DNA from: Bradyrhizobium sp. WBOS07
GTDB taxonomy: Bacteria; Pseudomonadota; Alphaproteobacteria; Rhizobiales; Xanthobacteraceae
Length of the DNA stretch: 64,000 bases
Assembly (NCBI RefSeq): GCF_024585165.1
Contig: NZ_CP029008.1
Span: forward strand, 5,847,501-5,911,500
Direction of reading: 5' to 3'
Each line of letters opens with the position of its first letter. Positions within the stretch are counted from its first letter, which is position 1. Below, one piece after another: positions 26,028 through 33,643 of the stretch. The translations under genes and the position numbers were made by a program. Below the pieces are notes generated by a model. That model was not told where the DNA came from. It saw nothing but the letters and a program-made list of their open reading frames with translations, and made no database searches.

Positions 26028-27302
26028 CTACAGGTTGCTCTCGGTGATCGCCGCGTACACCATGCTACGCAGCTCGCGGCGGATCGGATACGCGCTCGAC
26101 GGCAGCACCTGCGTCATGAAGATCGTAATCAGCTCTTCAGCCGGATCGATCCAGAACGAGGTGGTAGCCGCGCCGCCCCAATTGTATTCGCCGGGGCTGC
26201 CGGCGATCAGCGTCTCGGCCGGGCGCATGGTGACGGCGAAGCCGAGGCCGAAGCCGATGCCGTTATAGGTGGCCTCGGAGAACAGCGAGCGCGACATTTC
26301 GGGCAGGAAACGGCCGCCCGGAATGTGGTTGGTGGTCATCAGCGCCAGCGTCTTGGGGCCGATCAGCCTGACGCCGCCGAGTTCGCCACCGTTGAGCAGG
26401 GCGCGGCAGAAGGTGAGGTAGTCGGCGACCGTCGAGCACAGCCCGCCGCCGCCGGAGACGAAGGAGGGCGGAGACAGGAACGAGCTCGTCGCCGGATCGT
26501 CCTGCAGCGTCAAACCTTCGCGGCGCTGGCCGGCATGGAAGGTCATGCCGCCACCGGGATCGGCCGAGTAGCAGGCGGCGAAACGATGCGCCTTCGAGGC
26601 CGGCACGTGGAAATCGGTATCTGTCATGCCGAGCGGATCGAGGATGCGTGATTTAAGGAATTGCTCGAAAGGCACCCCGGAGATCTTGCCGACGAGATAG
26701 CCGAGCACGTCGGTCGAGACTGAATAATTCCAGGCGTCCCCCGGCGAGAACTCCAGCGGGATCTTGGCCAGACCCTCGATCATGGTCTGAAGCGTGCCTG
26801 ATTTCTCGACCTCGCCGATCTTTTCACTGCGATAGGCGGCATCGACATTGGAGCGCTGTTGGAAACCGTAGGTGAGGCCGGAGGTGTGGCGCAGCAGGTC
26901 GACGATCAGCATCGGCCGGGACGGCGGCCGGGTCAGGAAGGCCGGATAGGTGCCGGCGACGAAGACGCCGAGATCCTTCCATTCCGGAATGTACTTGGCG
27001 ACGGGCTCGTCGATCGCGACGAGGCCTTGCTCGACCAGCATCATGAAGGCGACGCTGGTGAGTGGCTTGGTCATGGAATAGATGCGGTAAATGGTGTCGT
27101 CCTTGACCGGCAGCTTGCGCTCGACATCGGCAAGGCCCTGGACCGAGCTGTGCGCGACCTTGCCGCGGCGATAGACCAGAAGATGCGTGCCCGGAAAGCG
27201 GCCGGCATCGATGTATCGGCTCTTCATATGCGCATCGACGCGGTCGAGGGCGGCCTTGGACATGCCGACGGATTCGGGCGAGGCGGGGGTGGGCGCGAGC
27301 AT
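26028..27302 (-). CDS. Serine hydrolase, class C beta-lactamase family (EstB-like esterase)
   Basis: 424 aa. The SxxK catalytic motif is YSMTKP, with nucleophile S76 and K79. A Tyr in WNYSVSTDVLG fits the second motif. GGG/GGAAT near the C terminus substitutes for the KTG box. There is no signal peptide. Together with the size, this points to a cytoplasmic esterase or transesterase rather than an antibiotic-degrading enzyme. Divergent from the intradiol dioxygenase gene. Confidence 0.87.
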   Translation of the reverse strand: MLAPTPASPESVGMSKAALDRVDAHMKSRYIDAGRFPGTHLLVYRRGKVAHSSVQGLADVERKLPVKDDTIYRIYSMTKPLTSVAFMMLVEQGLVAIDEPVAKYIPEWKDLGVFVAGTYPAFLTRPPSRPMLIVDLLRHTSGLTYGFQQRSNVDAAYRSEKIGEVEKSGTLQTMIEGLAKIPLEFSPGDAWNYSVSTDVLGYLVGKISGVPFEQFLKSRILDPLGMTDTDFHVPASKAHRFAACYSADPGGGMTFHAGQRREGLTLQDDPATSSFLSPPSFVSGGGGLCSTVADYLTFCRALLNGGELGGVRLIGPKTLALMTTNHIPGGRFLPEMSRSLFSEATYNGIGFGLGFAVTMRPAETLIAGSPGEYNWGGAATTSFWIDPAEELITIFMTQVLPSSAYPIRRELRSMVYAAITESNL

Positions 27303-27464
27303 CAGTTTCCTCCGGGCAGTTCTGTGGTTCGTTGATAGCGAAATGACGGCCTCATTCCAAGCCGCTCGCGCTTAACGCAGGGGGCCCGGCTGGTGTAAGC
27401 TGTCCCCTGGAACGCCTCCAGGCGGCCCCCGGGGGCGAACGAGAAAAACACAGGGCAAACCATC

Positions 27465-28382
27465 ATGACCCAGTTCAACGAGACCGATCTTACCGAAGCC
27501 GTCGTCAAGAGCTTCGACAGCACCCCCAATCCCCGCGCGAAATTCCTGCTCCAGGAATTGGTGAAGTCGCTGCACGATTACGTGAGCAAGACCGGTCTCA
27601 CCTTCGAGGAGTGGGACTACGCCATCGATTTCCTGACCCGCACCGGCCAGAAATGCACCGATACGCGCCAGGAGTTCATCCTCCTGTCCGACGTGCTCGG
27701 CGTGTCCATGCTGGTCGACGCGGTCAACCATCGCGACCGCGAGGGCGCGACCCAGACCACCGTACTGGGCCCGTTCTATGTCGGCGAGCACAAGGTGACC
27801 GCGCACGGCACCGACATCTCGCCGCACAACCAGACCGGCGAGAAGATGTTCGTGCAGAGCCGCGTCACGGATCTGAAGGGCAAGCCGCTCGCGGGTGTCC
27901 CCGTCGACGTCTGGCATGCCGATGACGACGGCTTCTACGATTCACAGAAGCCGAACTACGACGAGGTCGGCGCCTCGGCGCGGGCGCGCTTCATCACCGA
28001 CGATGACGGCCGTTTCTTCTTCCGCACCATCCTGCCGTGCAGCTACCCGATTCCGACCGACGGCCCGGTGGGCGAGATGATCGTGCAGACGGGCCGCCAT
28101 CCGATGCGGCCAGCGCATGTGCACTTCCTGGTCAATGCCAAGGGCTATGAGCCGCTGATCACCCACGTCTTCATGGATGGCGACAAATATCTGGATTCCG
28201 ACGTGGTGTTCGGCGTCAAGGACGACCTCATCGCCAAGGTCGAGCCGCGCACCGAGCCCACGATGCCCGACGGCACCAAGGCAAGCGGGCAGTGGCACCT
28301 GATGACTTACGAGTTCCACCTCAAGCCCGGCGGCGGCGTGGCACCGAAGCCGCTGGGGGTGAAGGCGGGGGAGCCGGCGTGA
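27465..28382 (+). CDS. Intradiol ring-cleavage dioxygenase (hydroxyquinol/catechol 1,2-dioxygenase type)
   Basis: 305 aa. It opens an aromatic diol between the hydroxyls using non-haem Fe(III). The four iron ligands are visible: Tyr in DDDGFYD, Tyr in PCSYPIPTDGP, and two His in RPAHVHF. The N-terminal helical dimerisation domain (residues 1-100) places it with catechol and hydroxyquinol dioxygenases rather than protocatechuate enzymes. No maleylacetate reductase or muconate enzyme is adjacent, so the pathway is incomplete here. The ATG at 27465 starts MTQFNETDLTEAVV. Confidence 0.9.
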   Translation: MTQFNETDLTEAVVKSFDSTPNPRAKFLLQELVKSLHDYVSKTGLTFEEWDYAIDFLTRTGQKCTDTRQEFILLSDVLGVSMLVDAVNHRDREGATQTTVLGPFYVGEHKVTAHGTDISPHNQTGEKMFVQSRVTDLKGKPLAGVPVDVWHADDDGFYDSQKPNYDEVGASARARFITDDDGRFFFRTILPCSYPIPTDGPVGEMIVQTGRHPMRPAHVHFLVNAKGYEPLITHVFMDGDKYLDSDVVFGVKDDLIAKVEPRTEPTMPDGTKASGQWHLMTYEFHLKPGGGVAPKPLGVKAGEPA

Positions 28383-28403
28383 GGGCGGTTTCGAGAGCCA
28401 GGA

Positions 28404-29327
28404 TTACCAGCTGATGTAAGCGGCCAGCTCGTCCGGCGTTCCCTTCGGAAAGGCGTCCTTGAGATGATCGAGGAAGGCGGAGACGCGTGCGCTGAGCAAT
28501 CGCCGCGAGGGATAAAGCGTCCATAGGGCGATGTCTGATCCATCGACATCTGCCCAGCGGACCAGCGTGCCGGCGGCAAGATCGTGACTGACGAGCGACA
28601 GCGGCAGCCTTGCCGCGCCGATGCCGGCTCTCACGGCATCGCGAACCATCATCAGGGATGACAGCCTAAGCACGGGATCGACCGCGATGCGCGATGGGCC
28701 GCTTGGCCGCCTGATGTCCCAAACCGCAGCCTCGTCATCGCCGCGCACGACGGCCGGAACGGCGAGCTTTGCCTTCGGGCGTTTCAAGGCGGGGCTCGCC
28801 ACGACCAGCATCCGGTCGCGCAGGAAGATGCGGCCGACCAGGCTTTCATCCGGATCGGGATTGACCCGGATCACGAGATCGAAGCCTTCCTCGATCATGT
28901 CGACGTGGCGATCATCGGTCGTGACCTCGAGCCGAACCTGCGGATGCCGAGAGGCGAAGCTGGCCGCAAGACGGCCCATCGCGGTTTGCGAGAAGAGCAG
29001 GGGCGCGCTGATCCGCAATCTGCCCTTTGGCTTGTCCGCGCCGGAGGCGATCGCGGCCGCCGTCTCGTCGAGCTCGGTGAGCAGTGCGCCTGTCCGCTCG
29101 TACAGCGCGCGTCCTTCCTGGGTAAGCTTGAGCGTGCGCCCGCCGCGCTCGAACAGACGCAAATCGAGGCTGCTCTCGAGTTCGGACACGCGGCGGGACA
29201 ACGTCGCTTTCGGACGTCCCGCGGCGCGGGCGGCCTTTCCGAACCCTCCGTGGCGGGCGACGAGATTGAAGTCGGCAAGCGCGAGCAAATCCATCTGTTC
29301 CACCAGTGAGACGGTCTGTCCAAACAT
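28404..29327 (-). CDS. LysR-family transcriptional regulator
   Basis: 307 aa. The N-terminal helix-turn-helix (LALADFNLVARHGGFGKAARAAGRPKATLSRRVSELE) belongs to the CrgA-like LysR group, and the ligand domain follows. It is divergent from the NAD(P)-binding protein gene with only 67 bp between starts, the classic arrangement of a LysR regulator and its target. A repeated decamer, TGTCCAAACA, lies at 29317-29326 and 29367-29376. Confidence 0.9.
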   Translation of the reverse strand: MFGQTVSLVEQMDLLALADFNLVARHGGFGKAARAAGRPKATLSRRVSELESSLDLRLFERGGRTLKLTQEGRALYERTGALLTELDETAAAIASGADKPKGRLRISAPLLFSQTAMGRLAASFASRHPQVRLEVTTDDRHVDMIEEGFDLVIRVNPDPDESLVGRIFLRDRMLVVASPALKRPKAKLAVPAVVRGDDEAAVWDIRRPSGPSRIAVDPVLRLSSLMMVRDAVRAGIGAARLPLSLVSHDLAAGTLVRWADVDGSDIALWTLYPSRRLLSARVSAFLDHLKDAFPKGTPDELAAYISW

Positions 29328-29376
29328 AACGTCTTTCGGCTCGCATGTGGATCACTAATTTCCGGGTGTCCAAACA
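29317..29376. promoter_or_regulatory. Duplicated decamer in a LysR/target intergenic region
   Basis: TGTCCAAACA occurs at 29317-29326, overlapping the LysR start codon, and again at 29367-29376, 19 bp before the target gene. The second copy lies in the imperfect inverted repeat GGTGTCCAAACACC. Two direct copies 50 bp apart in a short divergent promoter region are good candidates for the regulator's sites. Confidence 0.5.
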
Positions 29377-29394
29377 CCAGACCGGAGTGATCCC

Positions 29395-30264
29395 ATGACT
29401 ATCCTCGTTACCGGTGCAACCGGCACCATCGGCCGCCAGGTCGTCGACCAGCTCGTCAGGCGAGGCGCCGATGTGCGTGCATTGGTCCGAAATCCTGCGA
29501 AGGCCAACTTCCCGGCGAGCGTCGCCGTCGCCCAGGGCGATCTGCTGGACGTCGATTCCCTGCGCAGCGCGTTGTCCGGGGTTTCGACGCTGTTTCTGCT
29601 CAACGCCGTGGTACCCGACGAATTCACCCAGGCGCTGACGACGCTCAATCTTGCGCGAGAAGCCGGCATCGAGCGGTTCGTCTATCTTTCGGTCATTCAT
29701 AGCGACCGCTACGTGAACGTGCCGCACTTCGCCGGCAAGTTCGGCGTCGAACGCATGATCGAGCAGATGGGGTTCCAGGCGACCATCCTGCGCCCCGCCT
29801 ATTTCATGAACAACGAGATCATGATCAAGGATGTGGTGACCGCGCACAGCGTCTATCCCATGCCAATAGGCAGCAAGGGACTGGCGATGATCGACGCGCG
29901 CGACATCGGCGAGATCGCGGCAATCGAGCTGATCCGCCGCGAGACGTCCGGTGCTCCGCTTCCGCTCGAACGCATCAATCTTGTTGGCCCTGAAACCCTC
30001 ACTGGCGCGAAGGCCGCCGCGATCTGGTCGGAGGTGCTCGGCCGCCGGGTCGTCTATGGCGGCGACGACACCGCTGGATTCGAGAAGAGCCTTCGGCAGT
30101 TCATGCCTGCCTGGATGGCTTTCGACATGCGGGTGATGAGCGAGCGCTTTCTCACGGAAGGAATGATCCCTGAAACCGGCGACGTCGAGCGGCTGACCGA
30201 CATGCTGGGCCGTCCCTTGCGATCCTATCGTGACCTCGTCGCCGAGATCACGGCACCCGTCTGA
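29395..30264 (+). CDS. NmrA-like NAD(P)-binding oxidoreductase
   Basis: 289 aa atypical short-chain dehydrogenase. The N terminus ILVTGATGTIGRQVVDQLVRRGADVRALVRNP carries the GxxGxxG dinucleotide motif. It lacks a clear YxxxK catalytic pair, like NmrA and quinone-reductase QOR2 relatives. It is probably controlled by the divergent LysR gene. The substrate is unknown. Confidence 0.87.
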   Translation: MTILVTGATGTIGRQVVDQLVRRGADVRALVRNPAKANFPASVAVAQGDLLDVDSLRSALSGVSTLFLLNAVVPDEFTQALTTLNLAREAGIERFVYLSVIHSDRYVNVPHFAGKFGVERMIEQMGFQATILRPAYFMNNEIMIKDVVTAHSVYPMPIGSKGLAMIDARDIGEIAAIELIRRETSGAPLPLERINLVGPETLTGAKAAAIWSEVLGRRVVYGGDDTAGFEKSLRQFMPAWMAFDMRVMSERFLTEGMIPETGDVERLTDMLGRPLRSYRDLVAEITAPV

Positions 30265-30287
30265 GGGCTTCTTGAACCGGGGGGCCC

Positions 30288-30324
30288 TGCATCGCTCGCC
30301 TCCGATCATGTGGCGAGCGATGCA
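30288..30324. terminator. Bidirectional terminator stem-loop
   Basis: A perfect 13-bp stem (TGCATCGCTCGCC and its complement) with an 11-base loop fills most of the 66 bp between the convergent NmrA-like and kinase genes. Confidence 0.75.
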
Positions 30325-30330
30325 ACCTGA

Positions 30331-32067
30331 TCAGCGCGCGTGCAGCAGCGCCAGCAGCACGACGACGGTGCAGGCGAGCGCCGCCGTGGTCAGCTTCCAG
30401 AACATCAGGGGGCTGCGCTCCAACAGCGGCGTGATGCGGGTGTCGAGATAGGCCGGGTTGGGGGTGCGAAGCTCGAAGACGAATTCCGAGATATCCTCGT
30501 GCCGCTTGTAGGGATCGGGATGGAGCGCGCGCCGGAGCGCGCCATCAATCCATGCGGGTACATTGCGGTCATCGTCGGCCGGGCGGTATTTGAGCTTTCG
30601 CACGTCCGCCTTGCGGCGGATCCTTGCGACCTGGGTGCCGTAAGGCAGCTTTCCCGTCAGCATCTGGTAGCAGAGCACGGCCAGCGAAAACATGTCGGAG
30701 CGTGGTGATCCTCCCTGCCCAAGGAAATACTCCGGCGCCGTGTACTGGACCGTGCCCAGGATTTCGTCGGCCTCGTCAGGGGGCGCGGCCTCGGCGACGC
30801 CGGCGACCCTGACCGATCCGAAGTCGATGATCTTTGCGGTGCCGGTCTTGTCGATCAGGATGTTGTCGGGCCTGAGGTCCTGATGCAGCATCTCCATGCG
30901 ATGGAAGGCGCGCAGGCCCGCGGCGATCTGCTCGATGATGCCGCGCACGGTTTCGAGATCGGGCCGCGGATTGTCGGTCATCCACTGCTTCAATGTCTGC
31001 CCCTCGACGAACTCCGTGGCGACGTAGAGATAGCCGCGCCGCCGCGACTGCGACAGCGGCTTGAGCACATGCGGGCTGTCGATGCGGCGCGCGATCCACT
31101 CCTCCATCAGGAAGCGCTTGAGATAGGCGGCGTTGTCGCGCAGGTCGATCGACGGCAGCTTGAGCGCAACCGGCTGCTCGGTCTCGGTGTCGACGGCGAG
31201 ATAGATATGGCTGCGGCTGCTGCCGTGGATCTCGCGGACGATCCGGTAGCCGTCGAAGATCGCGCGCGGCTCCGGTAGCGAAGGCAGCGGCAATTCCGAG
31301 CTCTGATTGAAGATGCCGGCCGGCTCGCGCTGCGACACCGCATCGATGCGCAGGATCTGGACGGTGATGTTGTCGTCGCTGCCGCGCCGGTAGGCTTCCT
31401 CAACGATGGCCTTCGCGGCCCCGTCGAGCTCGGCTGCATGCTCGTTCAGCACGCTGGTGATGAAACGCGCGTCGACGAATTCGTAAGCGCCGTCGGTTGC
31501 CAGCAGAAAGATGTCGCCGGCCTCGACCTCGAACGCCTGATAGTCGATCTCGAGCTGCGGATTGATGCCGAGCGCGCGGCCAAGATAGGTCTGCTCGGAC
31601 GACACGATGATGCGGTGATCGTCGGTCAGCTGCTCGAGCGTCTTGCCGGCGAGGCGGTAGACGCGGCAGTCGCCGACATGGAAGATGTGCGCGGTGGTCG
31701 CCTTGATGACCATGGCGCTGAGGGTGCAGACATATCCCTTGTCGCGGTCATAGGCGTATTGGCTCTTGCGCGTCTGCGCGTGCAGCCAGGAATTGGTCGC
31801 GTCCAGCACGCGGCGGGCGGAGGTCTTCACCGTCCAGGATTCCGACGTGCAGTAATAGTCCATCAGGAAGCTCTTGACCGCCGACTCGCTGGCGATCTGG
31901 CTCACCGCGCTGGAGGAGATGCCGTCGGCGAGAACCGCCGCGATGCCCTTCAGGCTGAGCAGCGGCTCTTCCGGAATCAGGACGCCGTGGAAATCCTGGT
32001 TGACGGGCTTGCGGCCCTTGTCGGAGTGCTGGCCGACCGAAATCCGGAGTCCGCGGGTCATCGTCAT
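30331..32067 (-). CDS. Bifunctional PP2C phosphatase / Ser-Thr protein kinase, membrane anchored
   Basis: 578 aa fusion. Residues about 8-245 are a PP2C phosphatase with the metal-binding Asp motifs NQD, LADG, GDCR, ATDG and DDN. Residues about 272-545 are a Hanks-type kinase: the invariant Lys is K303 in PVALKLP, the catalytic loop is HQDLRPDN (D397), D415 begins DFG, and APEYF follows. In the catalytic loop the usual HRD is HQD. A single transmembrane helix (about 552-574) ends the protein. It lies 60 bp downstream of the nitrite channel gene on the same strand, so the two probably share an RpoN/NtrC promoter. Its targets are unknown; nitrate or nitrite transporters are obvious candidates. 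GTG at 32070 is an alternative start. Confidence 0.92.
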   Translation of the reverse strand: MTMTRGLRISVGQHSDKGRKPVNQDFHGVLIPEEPLLSLKGIAAVLADGISSSAVSQIASESAVKSFLMDYYCTSESWTVKTSARRVLDATNSWLHAQTRKSQYAYDRDKGYVCTLSAMVIKATTAHIFHVGDCRVYRLAGKTLEQLTDDHRIIVSSEQTYLGRALGINPQLEIDYQAFEVEAGDIFLLATDGAYEFVDARFITSVLNEHAAELDGAAKAIVEEAYRRGSDDNITVQILRIDAVSQREPAGIFNQSSELPLPSLPEPRAIFDGYRIVREIHGSSRSHIYLAVDTETEQPVALKLPSIDLRDNAAYLKRFLMEEWIARRIDSPHVLKPLSQSRRRGYLYVATEFVEGQTLKQWMTDNPRPDLETVRGIIEQIAAGLRAFHRMEMLHQDLRPDNILIDKTGTAKIIDFGSVRVAGVAEAAPPDEADEILGTVQYTAPEYFLGQGGSPRSDMFSLAVLCYQMLTGKLPYGTQVARIRRKADVRKLKYRPADDDRNVPAWIDGALRRALHPDPYKRHEDISEFVFELRTPNPAYLDTRITPLLERSPLMFWKLTTAALACTVVVLLALLHAR

Positions 32068-32127
32068 CACCGGGGGAGGGGAACCTCACCCTGCTCGGGC
32101 GCGGCTCCCCTGTCGAGACGGATTCGA

Positions 32128-32967
32128 TCAGGCGGCAACGCGGGGCTTCGCCGCCTTGTCGACCTGACGCTTCGGCAGGGTCATGACGTGCGTGGCATAG
32201 AGGGTCATGCCGGTGAAGGCGAGGCCGCCGACGAGGTTGCCGAGCACGGTCGGGATCTCGTTCCAGATCAGATAATCCATGATCGAGAACTTGGCGCCGA
32301 GCAGCAGCCCGGACGGGAACAGGAACATGTTCACGACGGAATGCTCGAACACCATGTAGAAGAACACCAGGATCGGCATCCACATCGCGATGACCTTGCC
32401 GGGCACCGAGGTCGAGATCATGGCGCCGACGACGCCGGTCGAGACCATCCAGTTGCAGAGCATGCCGCGCAGGAACAGCGTCGCCATGCCCGCCGCGCCG
32501 TGCGCGGCATAGCCGAGCGTCCGGCCCTCGCCGATGTTGCCGATGGCCGCACCGACCTTGTCGGGCGCTTGGGTGAACCCGAACGTCGTGACGAAGGCCA
32601 TCATGAAGGCCACGGTGAACGCGCCGGCGAAGTTGCCGACGAAGACCAGACCCCAATTGCGCAGCACGCCATTGAGCGTGACACCGGGACGCTTGTCGAT
32701 CAGGGCGAGGGGCGAGAGCACGAACACGCCGGTGAGGAGATCGAAGCCCAGCAGGTAGAGCATGACGAAGCCGACCGGAAACAGCAGCGCGCCGACCAGC
32801 GGCTGGCCGGTGTTGACGGTGATCGTGACGGCGAACCATGCCGCCAATGCCAGGATGGCGCCGGCCATATAGGCGCGGATGATGGTATCCCGGGTGGACA
32901 TGAAGATCTTGGACTCGCCGGCATCCACCATCTTGGTGACGAATTCCGAAGGCGCGAGATACGACAT
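32128..32967 (-). CDS. Formate/nitrite transporter family channel (FocA/NirC)
   Basis: 279 aa, six transmembrane segments. Conserved family segments include VFVGNFAGAFTVAFMM, RGMLCNWMVSTGVV, and FYMVFEHSVVNMFLFP with the central-pore His. In this context, next to nitrate uptake and reduction genes, it most likely moves nitrite. The ATG at 32967 follows AAAGGA. It is divergent from nrtA across 676 bp and probably transcribed from the minus-strand RpoN-like promoter at 33205-33220, giving a leader of about 230 nt. Confidence 0.92.
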   Translation of the reverse strand: MSYLAPSEFVTKMVDAGESKIFMSTRDTIIRAYMAGAILALAAWFAVTITVNTGQPLVGALLFPVGFVMLYLLGFDLLTGVFVLSPLALIDKRPGVTLNGVLRNWGLVFVGNFAGAFTVAFMMAFVTTFGFTQAPDKVGAAIGNIGEGRTLGYAAHGAAGMATLFLRGMLCNWMVSTGVVGAMISTSVPGKVIAMWMPILVFFYMVFEHSVVNMFLFPSGLLLGAKFSIMDYLIWNEIPTVLGNLVGGLAFTGMTLYATHVMTLPKRQVDKAAKPRVAA

Positions 32968-33003
32968 TCAATGGTTCCTTTGCTTCGTAAGTGAGATCGA
33001 CGC

Positions 33004-33020
33004 GCGCTCTGCGAGAGCGC
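33004..33020 (-). other. Stem-loop in the leader of the FocA/NirC gene
   Basis: GCGCTCT pairs with AGAGCGC around a 3-base loop, 37 bp upstream of the start codon. It could be a terminator or a translation-affecting structure in the predicted leader RNA. Confidence 0.45.
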
Positions 33021-33143
33021 GGCTGAACGTCCTGAGTCGTGCGGGCGGCTGGCCGCGCACGGGCTATGGAAAGTTTGGAAGCCATGGGAATCGCGTCACG
33101 AGGATTGCGCCGGCGAGGGCCGCGAAGCAGGTGAGCTTCCGGA

Positions 33144-33193
33144 TGCAGCCGCCAGAGGCTGCAACAATGCGGCAAGCCGCAGTCTTCGTTGAC
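33144..33193 (-). promoter_or_regulatory. Cluster of three hairpins at the 5' end of the predicted FocA/NirC leader
   Basis: Read on the minus strand from 33193: GTC-AACGAA-GAC (33182-33193), TGCGG-CTTG-CCGCA (33168-33181), and TGCAGCC-TCTGGC-GGCTGCA (33144-33163, 7 bp). The first and third have six-base loops. The first loop has A at position 1 and G at 4, as ANTAR proteins require, but its stem is only 3 bp. The set starts where the RpoN-type promoter would begin transcription. Confidence 0.4.
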
Positions 33194-33204
33194 GCCTAGG
33201 GAGA

Positions 33205-33220
33205 TGCAAGTTGTGTGCCG
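33205..33220 (-). promoter_or_regulatory. Sigma-54-type promoter for the FocA/NirC - kinase operon
   Basis: On the minus strand the sequence is CGGCAC-ACAAC-TTGCA, with GG and GC exactly 10 bases apart as the RpoN consensus TGGCAC-N5-TTGCA demands. Only the first base differs. It is 238 bp upstream of the start codon. The centre of the NtrC-like tandem sites lies 111 bp upstream. Confidence 0.72.
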
Positions 33221-33314
33221 TCTGGGCGCGCTGGAAAGACGTAGCAATATCAGGACGATGTGTCGTTGCGGCCGTGAGCCTTGGCGCTACCCTTGGCCTC
33301 TTGCATAAACTTCT

Positions 33315-33347
33315 GCACAAGGTTTGTGCGTCGCACAAGAATCAAGC
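33315..33347. promoter_or_regulatory. Tandem NtrC-like sites shared by divergent nitrate promoters
   Basis: GCAC-AAGGTTT-GTGC (33315-33329) is a full match to the NtrC pattern GCAC-N7-GTGC. After a 3-bp spacer comes a second, weaker site, GCAC-AAGAATC-AAGC (33333-33347). The centre, 33331, is 111 bp from the first base of the -24 element on each side. Tandem NtrC dimer sites at this distance are typical enhancers. Confidence 0.78.
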
Positions 33348-33441
33348 AGTCCGCAAATTTCACAAGCGGAACCGGCCTGCGGCAGGCTGGCGCAGGATGA
33401 ACAACATACTGATTTTTCGATACTTTTCGTAATGTCGGCCT

Positions 33442-33457
33442 TGGCACGAAGCTTGAA
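33442..33457 (+). promoter_or_regulatory. Sigma-54-type promoter for nrtABC
   Basis: TGGCAC-GAAGC-TTGAA. The -24 half is perfect; the -12 half has TTGAA where the consensus has TTGCA. The same variant is found before narK, and both lie 111 bp from a tandem NtrC-like site. Confidence 0.7.
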
Positions 33458-33554
33458 TGGTTCCAGCCGACGCCATTGAAGCCGTCCCGCGAGACTTCTC
33501 ATCCGATTTGCCGACGCCACCAAGGCGGGGGTCTCCCCCGTCGCGCGTTCGCAT

Positions 33555-33570
33555 GCGCCAAAGATGGCGC
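33555..33570 (+). promoter_or_regulatory. Hexaloop hairpin in the nrtA leader, candidate NasT site
   Basis: GCGCC pairs with GGCGC around the six-base loop AAAGAT, which has A at position 1 and G at 4, the signature of ANTAR-protein RNA targets. Just upstream, CGCC-ACCAA-GGCG and a GGGGG/CCCCC stem can also form. The start codon is 74 bp downstream. Confidence 0.5.
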
Positions 33571-33643
33571 CGCCGGACGGACGGGCTGCTCGTGTGCACA
33601 GACGCCACTCAATTCTGCAACGATGCAAAGGACGACACTGCCT

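Noticed and set aside
26028..27302. Considered as an AmpC-type antibiotic resistance gene
   Set aside because: It lacks a signal peptide and the KTG box, and its layout fits EstB-like esterases.
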